The notes beneath the pieces are model-generated. The model was not told where the DNA came from and did not search any database. It saw only the letters and a program-made list of their open reading frames with translations. The position numbers and the translations under genes were made by a program. Below, in pieces: positions 55,561 through 64,000 of a DNA stretch of 64,000 nucleotides; the stretch's first letter is position 1; every line of letters begins with the position of its first letter. The stretch comes from Streptomyces griseochromogenes (GTDB lineage Bacteria > Actinomycetota > Actinomycetes > Streptomycetales > Streptomycetaceae). The stretch spans positions 8,742,001 through 8,806,000 of the forward strand of contig NZ_CP016279.1 in the NCBI RefSeq assembly GCF_001542625.1, in the 5' to 3' direction.

Positions 55561-56832
55561 TCACTTGCTGAAGTCGGGCACCAGCTTGGTGATGGCGACC
55601 TCGGCGTTGCTCAGACCCTTGTCCAGGGACTCCTTGCCGCCGGCGACCTTGGGCAGCTCGATGTCCAGCGGACCCCACAGGGAGCTGTACTCGGGCAGGG
55701 CCGGACGGGGCTGCGCGGCGGCCAGGACACCCTGGTAGCCGGCGATGCCGGGGTCGGCCTTGACCTGTGCGGTGAAGGCGTCGGAGCGGGTGGGCAGCGT
55801 GGAGTTCTTCAGGGCGATGGTCTCCTGGGACTTCGCCGAGGTCATGAACTGCACGAACTTCAGCGCCGCGGCCTGGTGGGCCTTGTCGGAGCCGGCGTAG
55901 ACCGAGAGGTTGTGGCCGCCGGTCGGGGCGCCCGCCTTGCCGGCGGAGCCGGCCGGGACGGTGGCGATGCCGAGGTTGCCCTTGTCCTTGAAGGCCGAGC
56001 CCTTGTAGAAGTTGGTGATCTCCCAGGGTCCCTGGATGATCGCGGCGACCTTGCCGTTGACGAACGCGTCCTGGATGTGGGCGTAGGCGTCGGCGGTGGT
56101 GTCGGCCTTGTGCAGGCCCTTGCCGGAGAAGGTGCTCAGCCAGGTGCCGTAGGCCTTCTTGGCGGCGGCCGAGTTCACGGTGATCTTCTTGGCGGCGGCG
56201 TCGACGGTGTCGGTGCCCTCGCCGTAGAGGAAGGACTGGGCGTAGTAGGCCTGGGTGGAGCCCCAGTAGCCGTCGACACCGGTCTTGCCCTTGACCTTGG
56301 CGGCGTCGGACTTCAGCTCGTCCCAGGTCTTGGGGGCCTCGGTGATGCCGGCCTTCTTGAACAGGGCCTTGTTGTAGACCAGGGCAAGGGTGTCGGTGAC
56401 CAGCGGCACGCCGTAGGTCTTGCCCTCGTACTGGGCCTGCTTGATCAGGTTCGGCTGGAACTTGGCCTGGTCGGCGAGGGCGTCCGTGCCGTCCAGCGGC
56501 AGCAAGTAGCTCTTCTTCGCGAAGGCGGGGGTCCAGCCGACCTCGGAGCGCAGGATGTCGGGGGCGCCCTTGGAGCCGGCGGCGGTGTCGAACTTGTTCT
56601 GCGCCTGGTCGAAGGGGACGTTGACGTACTTGACCTTGATGTTCTTGTTGGCGGCCTCGAACTGGGAGACCAGGGCCTTGTACGTCGGTGCCTCATTGGT
56701 GGCGTTGGAGGTGTCCCACCAGGTGATGGTGACCGGGCCGTCCGACTTGCTGTCGCTGTCGCTCCCGCCGCACGCCGTCGCCGCCAGGGCGAAGGACGCC
56801 ACCAGCGCGGAGGCCGCTATGCCACGCCGCAT
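55561..56832 (-). CDS. malE: Maltose/maltodextrin-binding lipoprotein MalE
   Basis: A 423-residue solute-binding lipoprotein. Signal MRRGIAASALVASFALAATAC with a lipobox-like ATAC (Cys about 21), then PVTITWWDTSNATNEAPTYKALVSQFEAANKNIKVKYVNVPFDQAQNKF, and NKALFKKAGI ... FTAQVKADPGIAGYQGVLAAAQPRP, typical of family 1 binding proteins. It delivers maltodextrins to MalFG. ATG 56832 has an aaggag site at -6. It is divergent from malR, with MalR-type dyads in the gap. A hairpin follows it. Confidence 0.95.
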   Translation of the reverse strand: MRRGIAASALVASFALAATACGGSDSDSKSDGPVTITWWDTSNATNEAPTYKALVSQFEAANKNIKVKYVNVPFDQAQNKFDTAAGSKGAPDILRSEVGWTPAFAKKSYLLPLDGTDALADQAKFQPNLIKQAQYEGKTYGVPLVTDTLALVYNKALFKKAGITEAPKTWDELKSDAAKVKGKTGVDGYWGSTQAYYAQSFLYGEGTDTVDAAAKKITVNSAAAKKAYGTWLSTFSGKGLHKADTTADAYAHIQDAFVNGKVAAIIQGPWEITNFYKGSAFKDKGNLGIATVPAGSAGKAGAPTGGHNLSVYAGSDKAHQAAALKFVQFMTSAKSQETIALKNSTLPTRSDAFTAQVKADPGIAGYQGVLAAAQPRPALPEYSSLWGPLDIELPKVAGGKESLDKGLSNAEVAITKLVPDFSK

Positions 56833-56964
56833 GAGTTCTCCTTGAGGGTTAAGCCCGTGGGATGCAGGGAGCAGTCCCGTCCGATGTCCCTGCGGTCTTG
56901 CCGACTGCGCCGTTGCGGCGGCCGGGCGACTGGAACGTAACAGCGATGTAAGCGCTGCGAAAGA

Positions 56965-56987
56965 CCTTGCAGAAAAAAAGTGCAAGG
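56965..56987 (-). promoter_or_regulatory. MalR operator of the malEFG promoter
   Basis: ccttgca (56965-56971) and tgcaagg (56981-56987) form a perfect 7-bp dyad with a 9-base A-rich spacer, 133 bases before malE. This matches the known preference of Streptomyces MalR for paired cttgca/tgcaag half-sites. MalR relieves on malto-oligosaccharide binding. Confidence 0.82.
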
Positions 56988-57069
56988 AGCCACAACGGTT
57001 ACCGCCCCGTGACCTGTGGTCGACCGGGGTGTAACGCGGTATTGAAGCCGTTGGGCGGACTGGGGGACA

Positions 57070-57096
57070 CTTGTGCAAGACTCTGCAAGTTCTTGC
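57070..57096 (+). promoter_or_regulatory. MalR-type half-sites before malR
   Basis: cttg-tg-caag (57070-57079) and gcaag-tt-cttgc (57085-57096) lie 24-50 bases before the malR start. They suggest autoregulation by MalR. Confidence 0.6.
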
Positions 57097-57119
57097 CGCC
57101 ACAAACTCGAGGGAGCGCG

Positions 57120-58259
57120 ATGACGCAGCAATCCACGGCAGGCCGTTCGGTCGCTCGCGCACGGCGTCCCGTCGGTGTGCAAGGCGAGGCGCGGCCGGTA
57201 CAGTCCGGTGGCGTGACCACACGGCTTGCGGACATCGCTGCGCAGGCGGGGGTGAGCGAAGCGACCGTCAGCCGCGTCCTCAACGGGAAGCCGGGCGTCG
57301 CCGCCACCACCCGCCAGTCCGTTCTCGCCGCGCTGGACGTGCTCGGCTACGAGCGTCCGGTACGGCTGCGGCAGCGCAGCGAGGGCTTGGTGGGCCTGAT
57401 CACCCCGGAGCTGGAGAACCCGATATTCCCCGCGCTCGCGCAGGTCATCGGCCAGGCGCTGACCCGGCAGGGCTACACCCCGGTGCTCGCCACCCAGACC
57501 CCGGGCGGGTCGACGGAGGACGAGCTGACCGAGATGCTGGTGGACCGCGGGGTGGCGGGGATCATCTATGTCTCCGGGCTGCACGCCGACACCACCGCCG
57601 ACATGCAGCGCTATGAGCGGCTGCGGGCGCAGGGTGTGCCGTTCGTGCTGGTGGACGGGTTCTCGCCGAAGGTGCAGGCGCCGTTCATCTCCCCGGACGA
57701 CCGGGCGGCGATGACGCTGGCGGTCACGCACCTGGCGTCGCTGGGGCACACCCGGATCGGTCTTGCGCTCGGCCCGAAGCGTTTCGTGCCGGTGCAGCGC
57801 AAGATCGAGGGCTTCGTGCGCGCGGTGCAGGACCAGCTGGGGCTGAGCGCCGAGACGGTCGAGACGGAGCTGGTCCAGCACTCGCTGTACACCCTGGAGG
57901 GCGGTCAGGCGGCCGCGGCCGCGCTGATCGAGCGGAACTGCACGGCGGTGGTGTGCGCGAGCGACATGATGGCGCTCGGTGCCATACGGGCGGCCCGGCA
58001 GCTGGGCCTGGAGGTGCCCCGGGACGTGTCGGTGGTGGGCTTCGACGACTCCCCGCTGATCGCCTTCACCGACCCGCCGCTGACCACGGTCCGCAAGCCG
58101 GTCCCGGCGATGGGACAGGCGGCGGTGCGCACGCTGCTGGAGGAGATCGGCGGGACGCCCGCGCCGCACAGCGAGTTCGTGTTCATGCCGGAACTGGTGG
58201 TGCGCGGTTCGACCGCTTCGGCACCGGCCGACCGGGGTGAGCGCGGTGGCGGCAGGTGA
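57120..58259 (+). CDS. malR: LacI-family maltose regulator MalR
   Basis: A 379-residue repressor. LacI HTH: TTRLADIAAQAGVSEATVSRVLNGKPGVA (about 32-60) with the hinge region following, then the periplasmic-binding-like ligand domain with LVGLITPELENPIFPALAQVIG, AVVCASDMMALGAIRAA, DVSVVGFDDSPLIAFTDPPLTTVRKP. ATG 57120 has a gaggga site and adds 31 residues before the HTH; the family usually starts near GTG 57213, which would give 348 residues, so this start is not fully settled. It represses malEFG and the amylase genes in the absence of maltose. Confidence 0.92.
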   Translation: MTQQSTAGRSVARARRPVGVQGEARPVQSGGVTTRLADIAAQAGVSEATVSRVLNGKPGVAATTRQSVLAALDVLGYERPVRLRQRSEGLVGLITPELENPIFPALAQVIGQALTRQGYTPVLATQTPGGSTEDELTEMLVDRGVAGIIYVSGLHADTTADMQRYERLRAQGVPFVLVDGFSPKVQAPFISPDDRAAMTLAVTHLASLGHTRIGLALGPKRFVPVQRKIEGFVRAVQDQLGLSAETVETELVQHSLYTLEGGQAAAAALIERNCTAVVCASDMMALGAIRAARQLGLEVPRDVSVVGFDDSPLIAFTDPPLTTVRKPVPAMGQAAVRTLLEEIGGTPAPHSEFVFMPELVVRGSTASAPADRGERGGGR

Positions 58260-58411
58260 CCGCGGTGACGCCGGACGGCCGTAGTGACCGTATGTGCGGC
58301 TGACCGGGGAGCCTTGGGGGCGGACGTCCTCCCTGTGCGGTAGAACGTGCGGGGCGGACCCAACCTTGGGATGATCTGGCGAGGAAGCCTTTTCTGGCAG
58401 ACTTGGTGCCT

Positions 58412-59284
58412 ATGAGTGACTCGGCCGTTACGGAACCGGAAGGTCGCGAGGAGGTGGCCGTTCCGCGGACCGACACGGGCGAGGACAGACAGGGTTTCCG
58501 GCTTTTTCCGGGCCGGCCGCGGCATCCGCGTCGGCCCCGGTTGTGGTTCGAGATCCTGCTGATCGGGGTGAGTTACTGGACCTACTCGCTGATCCGCAAC
58601 GCCGTCCCGGAGCAGAAGGCCGAGGCGCTGCGCAACGCCGACTGGGTCTGGCGGGCCGAGCACGGTCTGGGCATCGCCGTCGAGGAGTCGGTCAACCATG
58701 CCGTGAACTCGGCGACTTGGCTGATCATCGGCATGAACTACTACTACGCCACCCTGCACTTCGTCATCACTCTGGGTGTCCTGGTGTGGCTGTATCACTG
58801 GCATCCCGGCCGCTACGCGGCGACCCGGCTGGTGCTGTTCGCGACCACGGGCGTGGCCCTGGTCGGCTACTACCTGTTCCCGCTCGCTCCGCCCCGGCTG
58901 ATGCACGGCGGGCTCTTCGTGGACACGGTCATGGTGCACCACACCTGGGGCTCGATGGCCTCGGGCGATCTGAAGCACATGTCCAACCAGTACGCGGCGA
59001 TGCCGTCGATGCACATCGGCTGGTCGCTGTGGTGCGGGCTGACGGTCTTCGCGCTGGCGTCCGTGCCCTGGGTGCGGGTGCTGGGGCTGCTCTACCCGAC
59101 GGGGACCCTCCTGGTGATCGTCGCCACGGCCAACCACTTCTGGCTGGACGCGGTCGGCGGGGCGCTGTGCCTGGCCTTCGGCTTCACGGTGGCCAGGCTC
59201 TGGTACGGCAGCCTGCCCCACGCCCTGCCGAGACTGGTACCGGCCCCGGCCGCCGCCGCGCCGGCTCAGGTCCCGGCCGCGTAG
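58412..59284 (+). CDS. PAP2-superfamily membrane phosphatase-like protein
   Basis: A 290-residue membrane protein with about six helices (LWFEILLIGVSYWTYSL, FVITLGVLVWLY, LVLFATTGVALVGYYLFPLA, IGWSLWCGLTVFALASVPW, VLGLLYPTGTLLVIVATANHFWLD). The catalytic PAP2 marks MPSMHIGWS and ANHFWLDAVGG (His and Asp) are present, as in phosphatidylglycerol- or lipid-phosphate phosphatases and inositol phosphoceramide synthase-like proteins. Start ATG 58412 with weak SD. Its 3' end overlaps the convergent glnE by 19 bases. Confidence 0.88.
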   Translation: MSDSAVTEPEGREEVAVPRTDTGEDRQGFRLFPGRPRHPRRPRLWFEILLIGVSYWTYSLIRNAVPEQKAEALRNADWVWRAEHGLGIAVEESVNHAVNSATWLIIGMNYYYATLHFVITLGVLVWLYHWHPGRYAATRLVLFATTGVALVGYYLFPLAPPRLMHGGLFVDTVMVHHTWGSMASGDLKHMSNQYAAMPSMHIGWSLWCGLTVFALASVPWVRVLGLLYPTGTLLVIVATANHFWLDAVGGALCLAFGFTVARLWYGSLPHALPRLVPAPAAAAPAQVPAA

Positions 59285-62271
59285 AACAGCTCCTGCACGA
59301 CCGTGCGCGCCCTGCGGGTCGTACGGCGGTAGGCGTCCAGCATGTCTCCGGCGTGCCCGGCGCCGTAACCCAGGTAGCGGCCGACGGCGGCCAGCTCGCG
59401 GGGCTCGGTGGGGAAGGTGTCACCCGCCCGGCCGCGGACCAGCATGACCGCGTTGCGCACCCTGCTCGCCAGCACCCAGGCCTCGTCCAGCACGGCGGTG
59501 TCCGTGGCGGACAGCAGCCCGGCCTCACGGGCGGCGGCCAGGGCCGCGCGGGTGCGGGTGGTGCGCAGGCCGGGCTCGCGCCAGCCGTGGCGCAGCTGGA
59601 GCAGCTGGACGGTCCACTCGACGTCGGAGAGACCGCCGGGGCCGAGCTTGGTGTGCAGCCTCGGGTCGGCGCCGCGCGGCAGGCGCTCGGACTCCATCCG
59701 GGCCTTCAGCCGGCGGATCTCCCGGACCGCCTCGTCGTCCAGGCCGTGCTCCGGGTAGCGCAGTGGGTCGATCAGCTCGGTGAAGCGGCGGGCCAGGTCC
59801 TCGTCCCCGGCGACCGGCTCGGCCCGCAGCAGCGCCTGCGACTCCCAGACGAGTGACCAGCGGCGGTAGTAGGCCTCGTACGACTTCAGGGTGCGCACCA
59901 GCGGCCCGGACTTGCCCTCGGGGCGCAGGCCGGCGTCGATGAGCAGCGGCGGGTCGGCGCTGGGCAGCTGCAGCAGGCGGCGCATCTCGGCGACGACCTT
60001 GTTGGCGGCGGCCGCCGCCTCCTGCTCGTCCACGCCGTCCTGGGGCTCGTGCACGAAGAGCACGTCGGCATCGGAGCCGTAGCTGAGTTCGTGGCCGCCG
60101 AAGCGGCCCATCCCGATGATCGCGAACCGGGTGGGCAGGGTGTCGCCCCAGCCGTCGCGGACCACCGCGCGCAGGGTGCCCGCGAGGGTGGCCGCGGTCA
60201 GGTCGGAGACGGCGGCGCCGACCCGGTCCACGAGGGCGCCCTGGTCGGCCTCGGCCGGGCTGGTCTCGGTGCCGTACGAGGAGACGATGTCCCCGGCGGC
60301 CGTCCGGAACAGCTCGCGGCGACGGACGCCGCGGGCCGCGGGGACGCCCTGCTCGGCGTTCTCGGCGCGGCCCACCGCGGCCAGGATCTCCTGCTCCAGC
60401 TGGGCGCGGTCGCGCGGCCCGAGACCGCCGCTGCCGCCGTCGCCGTCGCCGAGCAGGGCCACCGCTTCAGGGGCGCGCATCAGCAGGTCCGGGGCGAGCC
60501 GGCCCGCCGACAGGACCCGGGCCAGGTTCTCGGCCGCCGCGCCCTCGTCCCTGAGGAGCCTGAGGTACCAGGGGGTCTTGCCGAGCGCGTCGGAGACCTT
60601 GCGGAAGTTCAGCAGGCCGGCGTCCGGGTCGGCGGAGTCGGCGAACCAGCCGAGGAGGACGGGCAGCAGGGTGCGCTGGATGGCGGCCTTGCGGGTCACG
60701 CCGGAGGCGAGGGCCTCCAGGTGGCGCAGGGCGGCGGCCGGGTCGGCGTAGCCGAGGGCGACCAGGCGTTCGCGGGCCGCCGCGGCGCTCAGCCTCGCCT
60801 CGCCGGGGGCGAGCTGGGCGACCGCGTCGAGCAGCGGGCGGTAGAAGAGCTTCTCGTGCAGCCGTCGTACGACGCCGGTGTGCCGCTTCCACTCGCGGTG
60901 CAGCTCGGTCACCGGGTCGGTGCGCAGGCCCAGGGAGCGGCCGAGACGGCGCAGGTCCGGTTCGGCTTCGGGGACGAGGTGGGTGCGGCGCAGGCGGTAG
61001 AGCTGGATGCGGTGCTCCATCGAGCGCAGGAAGCGGTAGGCCTCGTCGAGGCGGGCGGTGTCCTCGCGGCCCACATAGCCGCCGGCGGCGAGGGCCTGGA
61101 GGGCGTCGAGGGTGGTGCCGCTGCGCAGGGTCAGGTCGGTGCGGCCGTGCACCAACTGGAGCAGCTGGACCGCGAACTCGACGTCCCTGAGGCCGCCCGG
61201 GCCCAGTTTGAGTTCGCGGTCCACCTCGGCCGCGGGGATGTTCTCCACGACCCTGCGGCGCATTTTCTGTACGTCGGCGACGAAGTTCTCGCGCTCGGCC
61301 GCCTTCCAGACGAGGGGTTCCAGCGCGTCGACGTAGGCCTGCCCCAAGGTGGCGTCCCCGGCCACCGGGCGGGCCTTGAGCAGCGCCTGGAACTCCCAGG
61401 TCTTGGCCCAGCGTTGGTAGTAGGCGAGATGGCTGCTGAGGGTGCGGACGAGGGGGCCGTTGCGGCCCTCGGGGCGGAGGTTGGCGTCCACCGGCCAGAT
61501 CGAGCCCTCGATGGTCGTCTCGGAGCAGATCCGCATCATGTGCGAGGCCAGTCTGGTGGCGGATTTGAGCGCTTTGCCCTCGTCGGCGCCCTCGGCCGCC
61601 TCCGCCACGAAGATCACGTCCACGTCGGAGACGTAGTTCAGCTCGTGTCCGCCGCACTTGCCCATCGCGATCACCGCGAGGCGGCAGGCGGCGGCGTCCT
61701 CGGGGGCGGCGGCGCCTGCCAGGGCCAGGGCGGCGCGCAGGGTGGCGGTGGCGAGGTCGGCCAGTTCGGCGGCGGTCTCGGCGAGGTCCGTGGTGCCGCA
61801 CACGTCGCGTGCCGCTATCGACAGCAGGCAGCGGCGGTAGGCCACGCGGAGGGAGATGGGGTCGGTGGCCGCTTCCAGTCCGCGCTCGAACTCCTCCACG
61901 CCGGGGTGGAGGTCACGGGGCTCATAGGTGACCAGGACCTGCCAGTCGCTGGGGTGGCGGGCGAGGTGGTCGGCGAGGGCGGCGGAGGCGCCGAGGACAC
62001 CGAGGAGGCGGTCGCGCAGGGGCTTGGCGGCCGTCAGGGTGTCCAGCAGTTCGCGGTGGGCGGTGGGGTCGGGCTGGGCCTCCAGGAGGCGGGCCAGGCC
62101 GTGCAGGGCCAGGTCGGGGTCGGCGGTGGCGCCCAGGGCCTCCAGGAGGACCGGGTCGTCGCGCAGCGGGGACAGCTCGGCGCTGTCCAGGAGGCGCTCG
62201 GCCGCGGAGGGGGCGGTGAAGCCGTGCCGCAGCAGTCGCGTGAAGGTACTGCTCCTGCGCCCCGGCGTCAT
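59266..62271 (-). CDS. glnE: Glutamine synthetase adenylyltransferase GlnE
   Basis: A 1001-residue two-domain enzyme that adds and removes AMP at Tyr397 of GSI. Two nucleotidyltransferase motifs are seen: GGHELNYVSDVDVIFV in the N-terminal deadenylylase half (about 210) and GGHELSYGSDADVLFV in the C-terminal adenylylase half (about 728), each followed by LRPEGRNGPL / LRPEGKSGPL. The ATG at 62271 gives normal length. The target GlnA is encoded 43 kb to the left. In Streptomyces, loss of the deadenylylation balance affects nitrogen responses. It overlaps the PAP2 gene by 19 bases at the 3' end. Confidence 0.97.
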   Translation of the reverse strand: MTPGRRSSTFTRLLRHGFTAPSAAERLLDSAELSPLRDDPVLLEALGATADPDLALHGLARLLEAQPDPTAHRELLDTLTAAKPLRDRLLGVLGASAALADHLARHPSDWQVLVTYEPRDLHPGVEEFERGLEAATDPISLRVAYRRCLLSIAARDVCGTTDLAETAAELADLATATLRAALALAGAAAPEDAAACRLAVIAMGKCGGHELNYVSDVDVIFVAEAAEGADEGKALKSATRLASHMMRICSETTIEGSIWPVDANLRPEGRNGPLVRTLSSHLAYYQRWAKTWEFQALLKARPVAGDATLGQAYVDALEPLVWKAAERENFVADVQKMRRRVVENIPAAEVDRELKLGPGGLRDVEFAVQLLQLVHGRTDLTLRSGTTLDALQALAAGGYVGREDTARLDEAYRFLRSMEHRIQLYRLRRTHLVPEAEPDLRRLGRSLGLRTDPVTELHREWKRHTGVVRRLHEKLFYRPLLDAVAQLAPGEARLSAAAARERLVALGYADPAAALRHLEALASGVTRKAAIQRTLLPVLLGWFADSADPDAGLLNFRKVSDALGKTPWYLRLLRDEGAAAENLARVLSAGRLAPDLLMRAPEAVALLGDGDGGSGGLGPRDRAQLEQEILAAVGRAENAEQGVPAARGVRRRELFRTAAGDIVSSYGTETSPAEADQGALVDRVGAAVSDLTAATLAGTLRAVVRDGWGDTLPTRFAIIGMGRFGGHELSYGSDADVLFVHEPQDGVDEQEAAAAANKVVAEMRRLLQLPSADPPLLIDAGLRPEGKSGPLVRTLKSYEAYYRRWSLVWESQALLRAEPVAGDEDLARRFTELIDPLRYPEHGLDDEAVREIRRLKARMESERLPRGADPRLHTKLGPGGLSDVEWTVQLLQLRHGWREPGLRTTRTRAALAAAREAGLLSATDTAVLDEAWVLASRVRNAVMLVRGRAGDTFPTEPRELAAVGRYLGYGAGHAGDMLDAYRRTTRRARTVVQELFYAAGT

Positions 62272-62484
62272 CCGCGGCCTCCCCTGGAGTCTCGGTCGTC
62301 CTGGCCAGAGCCTATCCGGAGCGGGCGTCTCAGGCTCTGGGGCGGTTCTCGTGCCGTGGCCGAGCGGGTGCGTGGTCCGCATGCCCGCGGCGGCCTGAAC
62401 GGGTGGATCGCGGCTCGGGTCGCGCCCGATGCCGGGAGCCGGGGCCGCGGCCACATCCCCTCCGGAAGCGGCCGGGGAGAGACC

Positions 62485-62745
62485 ATGCCGGGCCCCGTGG
62501 GCGAGCTCGACGTCCGCCACGGCGGCGAAGGGACCTCGGCGCATCCCTGGTCCGACGCCGGGGCGCAGTCGGAGGGGGCTGAGCTGTTCTGGATCTCGAC
62601 GGTACGGCCCGACGGGCGGCCGCACGTCACCCCGACGCCCGCGGTGTGGCGGGACGGTGCCCTGCGCTTCGGCACCGGGCCCGTCGGGCGCGAGGCCCGC
62701 TGGAAGAAAAGCGGGTCACCGGATCGCCGTGTCGGGGGCGGGTGA
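62485..62745 (+). pseudogene. Truncated pyridoxamine-5'-phosphate-oxidase-like (flavin split-barrel) gene
   Basis: An 86-residue frame starts MPGPVGELDVRHGGEG and contains ELFWISTVRPDGRPHVTPTPAVW-type sequence, the first strands of the flavin split-barrel (PPOX/F420-dependent) fold. Normal proteins are about 130-160 residues; here the frame ends soon after FGTGPVGREARWKK, and no continuation in other frames was seen. It is probably a decayed gene; a divergent short protein cannot be excluded. Confidence 0.6.
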
Positions 62746-62878
62746 ACTGACCCGGCGGCAGGCGTAGTTCATCCGGTCTTCATCCTCCCGGTTGGGCCAT
62801 GTGGGGCGCGGGAATGTTCGTGTGTGCATGCTCTGTCCGCACCGCCAGCCCCGTCGTTCCCCCCACCCGGAGGTTGAT

Positions 62879-63766
62879 GTGTCCGGCAGTTCCGTGTACC
62901 GCCGTGCCCGTACGCTCGTGGCCTCGGCCACCGCCCTCGCCGCTGCCGCGATCGGACTGTGGACCGGGCTCGGTGGCGAGTCCGCGCACGCCGCGAGCGC
63001 CGTTCCCAGCCCGGACCACGTGATCGTCGTGGTCTTCGAGAATCACGCCTACAGCCAGGTCATCGGCTCTTCCAGCGCCCCGTACATCAACTCGCTGAAG
63101 TCCGGCGGCGCCAGCCTCAGCCAGTCCTACGCCGAGACCCACCCGAGCCAGCCGAACTACTTCGCCCTGTTCTCCGGCTCCACCCAGGGCATCACGGACG
63201 ACAGTTGCTACACCCCGGGCTTCTCGTCCGCGCCGAACCTGGCCTCCGAGATGATCGCCGCCGGGCGCAGCTGGGCCAGCTACAACGAGACCCTGCCGAG
63301 CCAGGGTTCGACCACGTGCAGCAGTGGCAACTACGCGCGCAAGCACAACCCGTGGTTCGGCTTCGGCAATGTGCCGACCTCAAGTGCCAAGACCTTCTCC
63401 CAGTTCCCGACGGACTACTCGACGCTGCCCCAGCTGTCGTTCGTGGTCCCGAACCTGTGCAGCGACATGCACGACTGCTCGGTGTCGACCGGTGACACCT
63501 GGCTGAAGAACAACCTCGGCGCCTACGCCACCTGGGCCAAGACCCACAACAGCCTGCTCGTCGTCACCTTCGACGAGGACAACCGGCTCAGCGGCAACCG
63601 GATCCCGACCGTCCTGTACGGGCAGCCGGTCACCGCGGGGTCGTCGTCCTCCACCACCTACGACCACTACGACCTGCTGCGCACCCTGGAGGACAGCCAG
63701 GGTCTGAGCACGCACGCGGGCAACGCGGCGTCCGCCTCGGACATCACCGGCATCTGGGCGTCCTGA
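62879..63766 (+). CDS. Secreted phosphoesterase (acid-phosphatase/phospholipase C-like)
   Basis: A 295-residue secreted enzyme. Signal peptide about 1-37 (VYRRARTLVASATALAAAAIGLWTGLGGESAHAA). Mature protein: VIVVVFENHAYSQVIGSSSAPYINSLKSGGA, SYAETHPSQPNYFALFSG, VVPNLCSDMHDCSV, LLVVTFDEDN, in line with the phosphoesterase family PF04185 (phospholipase C and acid phosphatase types). Metal and phosphate ligands are Glu-Asn-His, Asp-Asp-His like motifs. GTG 62879 has the SD ggagg. It is followed 1 base later by the MFS gene. Confidence 0.85.
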   Translation: MSGSSVYRRARTLVASATALAAAAIGLWTGLGGESAHAASAVPSPDHVIVVVFENHAYSQVIGSSSAPYINSLKSGGASLSQSYAETHPSQPNYFALFSGSTQGITDDSCYTPGFSSAPNLASEMIAAGRSWASYNETLPSQGSTTCSSGNYARKHNPWFGFGNVPTSSAKTFSQFPTDYSTLPQLSFVVPNLCSDMHDCSVSTGDTWLKNNLGAYATWAKTHNSLLVVTFDEDNRLSGNRIPTVLYGQPVTAGSSSSTTYDHYDLLRTLEDSQGLSTHAGNAASASDITGIWAS

Positions 63767-63767
63767 G

Positions 63768-64000
63768 GTGTACGTAGCGGACAGCCGCGCGAGCAAGGCG
63801 CCGGTGTCCGCGGAAGGCGCCGCCCGGTACGCAGTTGCCGGGCGGCGCCGTGCCGCGGTCGCCCCCACCGTGCTCGCTCTCGGCGCGGTCAGCCTCGTCA
63901 CCGACGTGTCGTCGGAGATGGTGACGGCGGTGCTGCCGCTGTACCTGGTGACGGGACTCGGTCTGTCGCCGCTGGGGTTCGGGCTCCTCGACGGGATCTA
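63768..64000 (+). CDS. MFS transporter, N-terminal part
   Basis: The first 77 residues of a membrane transporter, cut by the window edge. The N-terminus is polar (VYVADSRASKAPVSAEGAARYAVAGRRR) and then AAVAPTVLALGAVSLVTDVSSEMVTAVLPLYLVTGLGLSPLGFG forms the first two helices. VSLVTDVSSEMV is typical of a group of major facilitator proteins in actinobacteria. It starts 1 base after the phosphoesterase stop, so they are likely co-transcribed. Substrate unknown. Confidence 0.8.
   Translation, partial: MYVADSRASKAPVSAEGAARYAVAGRRRAAVAPTVLALGAVSLVTDVSSEMVTAVLPLYLVTGLGLSPLGFGLLDGI

Noticed and set aside
60049..62745. An 898-codon open frame opposite glnE
   Set aside because: Antisense shadow of glnE: Gly/Val/Ala-rich with no family motifs; only its last part (62485-62745) has real sequence features.

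Overview
The window is high-GC DNA (about 70% G+C, strong G/C bias at third codon positions) with dense, mostly short operons, frequent GTG starts and purine-rich ribosome sites: a Streptomyces chromosome, core rather than arm. The gene order (aceE, lipB-lipA, glnA, glnII, a maltose operon, glnE) is what I remember of the Streptomyces coelicolor core near the glutamine synthetase genes; that comparison is from memory, not from a search.

Layout. 1-9.3 kb: the end of aceE with a perfect terminator, a WYL regulator, a DUF4240 protein, an XRE/DUF5753 regulator with a long operator-like palindrome, small membrane proteins, a DUF397 protein, a peptidoglycan amidase, a MarP-like membrane serine protease, a GNAT acetyltransferase and a TIGR01777 epimerase. 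9.4-17.9 kb: an FAD oxidoreductase, an NsdA-like TPR regulator, the lipoate pair lipB-lipA, a DUF4191 and an RDD membrane protein on either side of a 27-bp perfect palindrome, then glnA behind a textbook GlnR box. 18-33 kb: a Tyr/Gly/Asn-repeat secreted protein, a HEAT protein, htpX-pspAB, an unusual alpha/beta-hydrolase-kinase fusion, a DUF2252 protein, an acyl-CoA ligase, an ArsC-like protein, a secreted protein with a Gln/Gly/Asn linker, a hydrolase/MarR divergent pair, and glnII behind a second GlnR-like site. 33-44.4 kb: a cysteine-containing leader peptide before a winged-helix regulator, an epimerase, a two-component pair, a DUF1996 secreted protein, a lipoprotein, a sigma-like protein fused to an extracytoplasmic domain, a diiron-type hydrolase with a flavin/2Fe-2S reductase and a TetR regulator, and a tautomerase-like protein. 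44.4-58.3 kb: an alpha-glucan locus: a secreted two-module amylase-pullulanase, a secreted alpha-amylase, aglA, malG, malF, malE and divergent malR, with MalR-type dyads in several promoters. 58.4-64 kb: a PAP2 membrane protein, glnE, a broken flavin-oxidase-like gene, a secreted phosphoesterase and the start of an MFS transporter.

How the genes work together. Two themes dominate. Nitrogen: GSI (glnA), GSII (glnII) and the adenylyltransferase GlnE that acts on GSI all lie within 46 kb; both synthetase genes have GlnR-type sites and GlnA keeps Tyr397 for adenylylation. Carbon: secreted amylase and pullulanase break starch outside the cell, MalEFG imports the maltodextrins, AglA hydrolyses them inside, and MalR controls the set. 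I saw no tRNA or rRNA gene, CRISPR array, prophage or insertion sequence.
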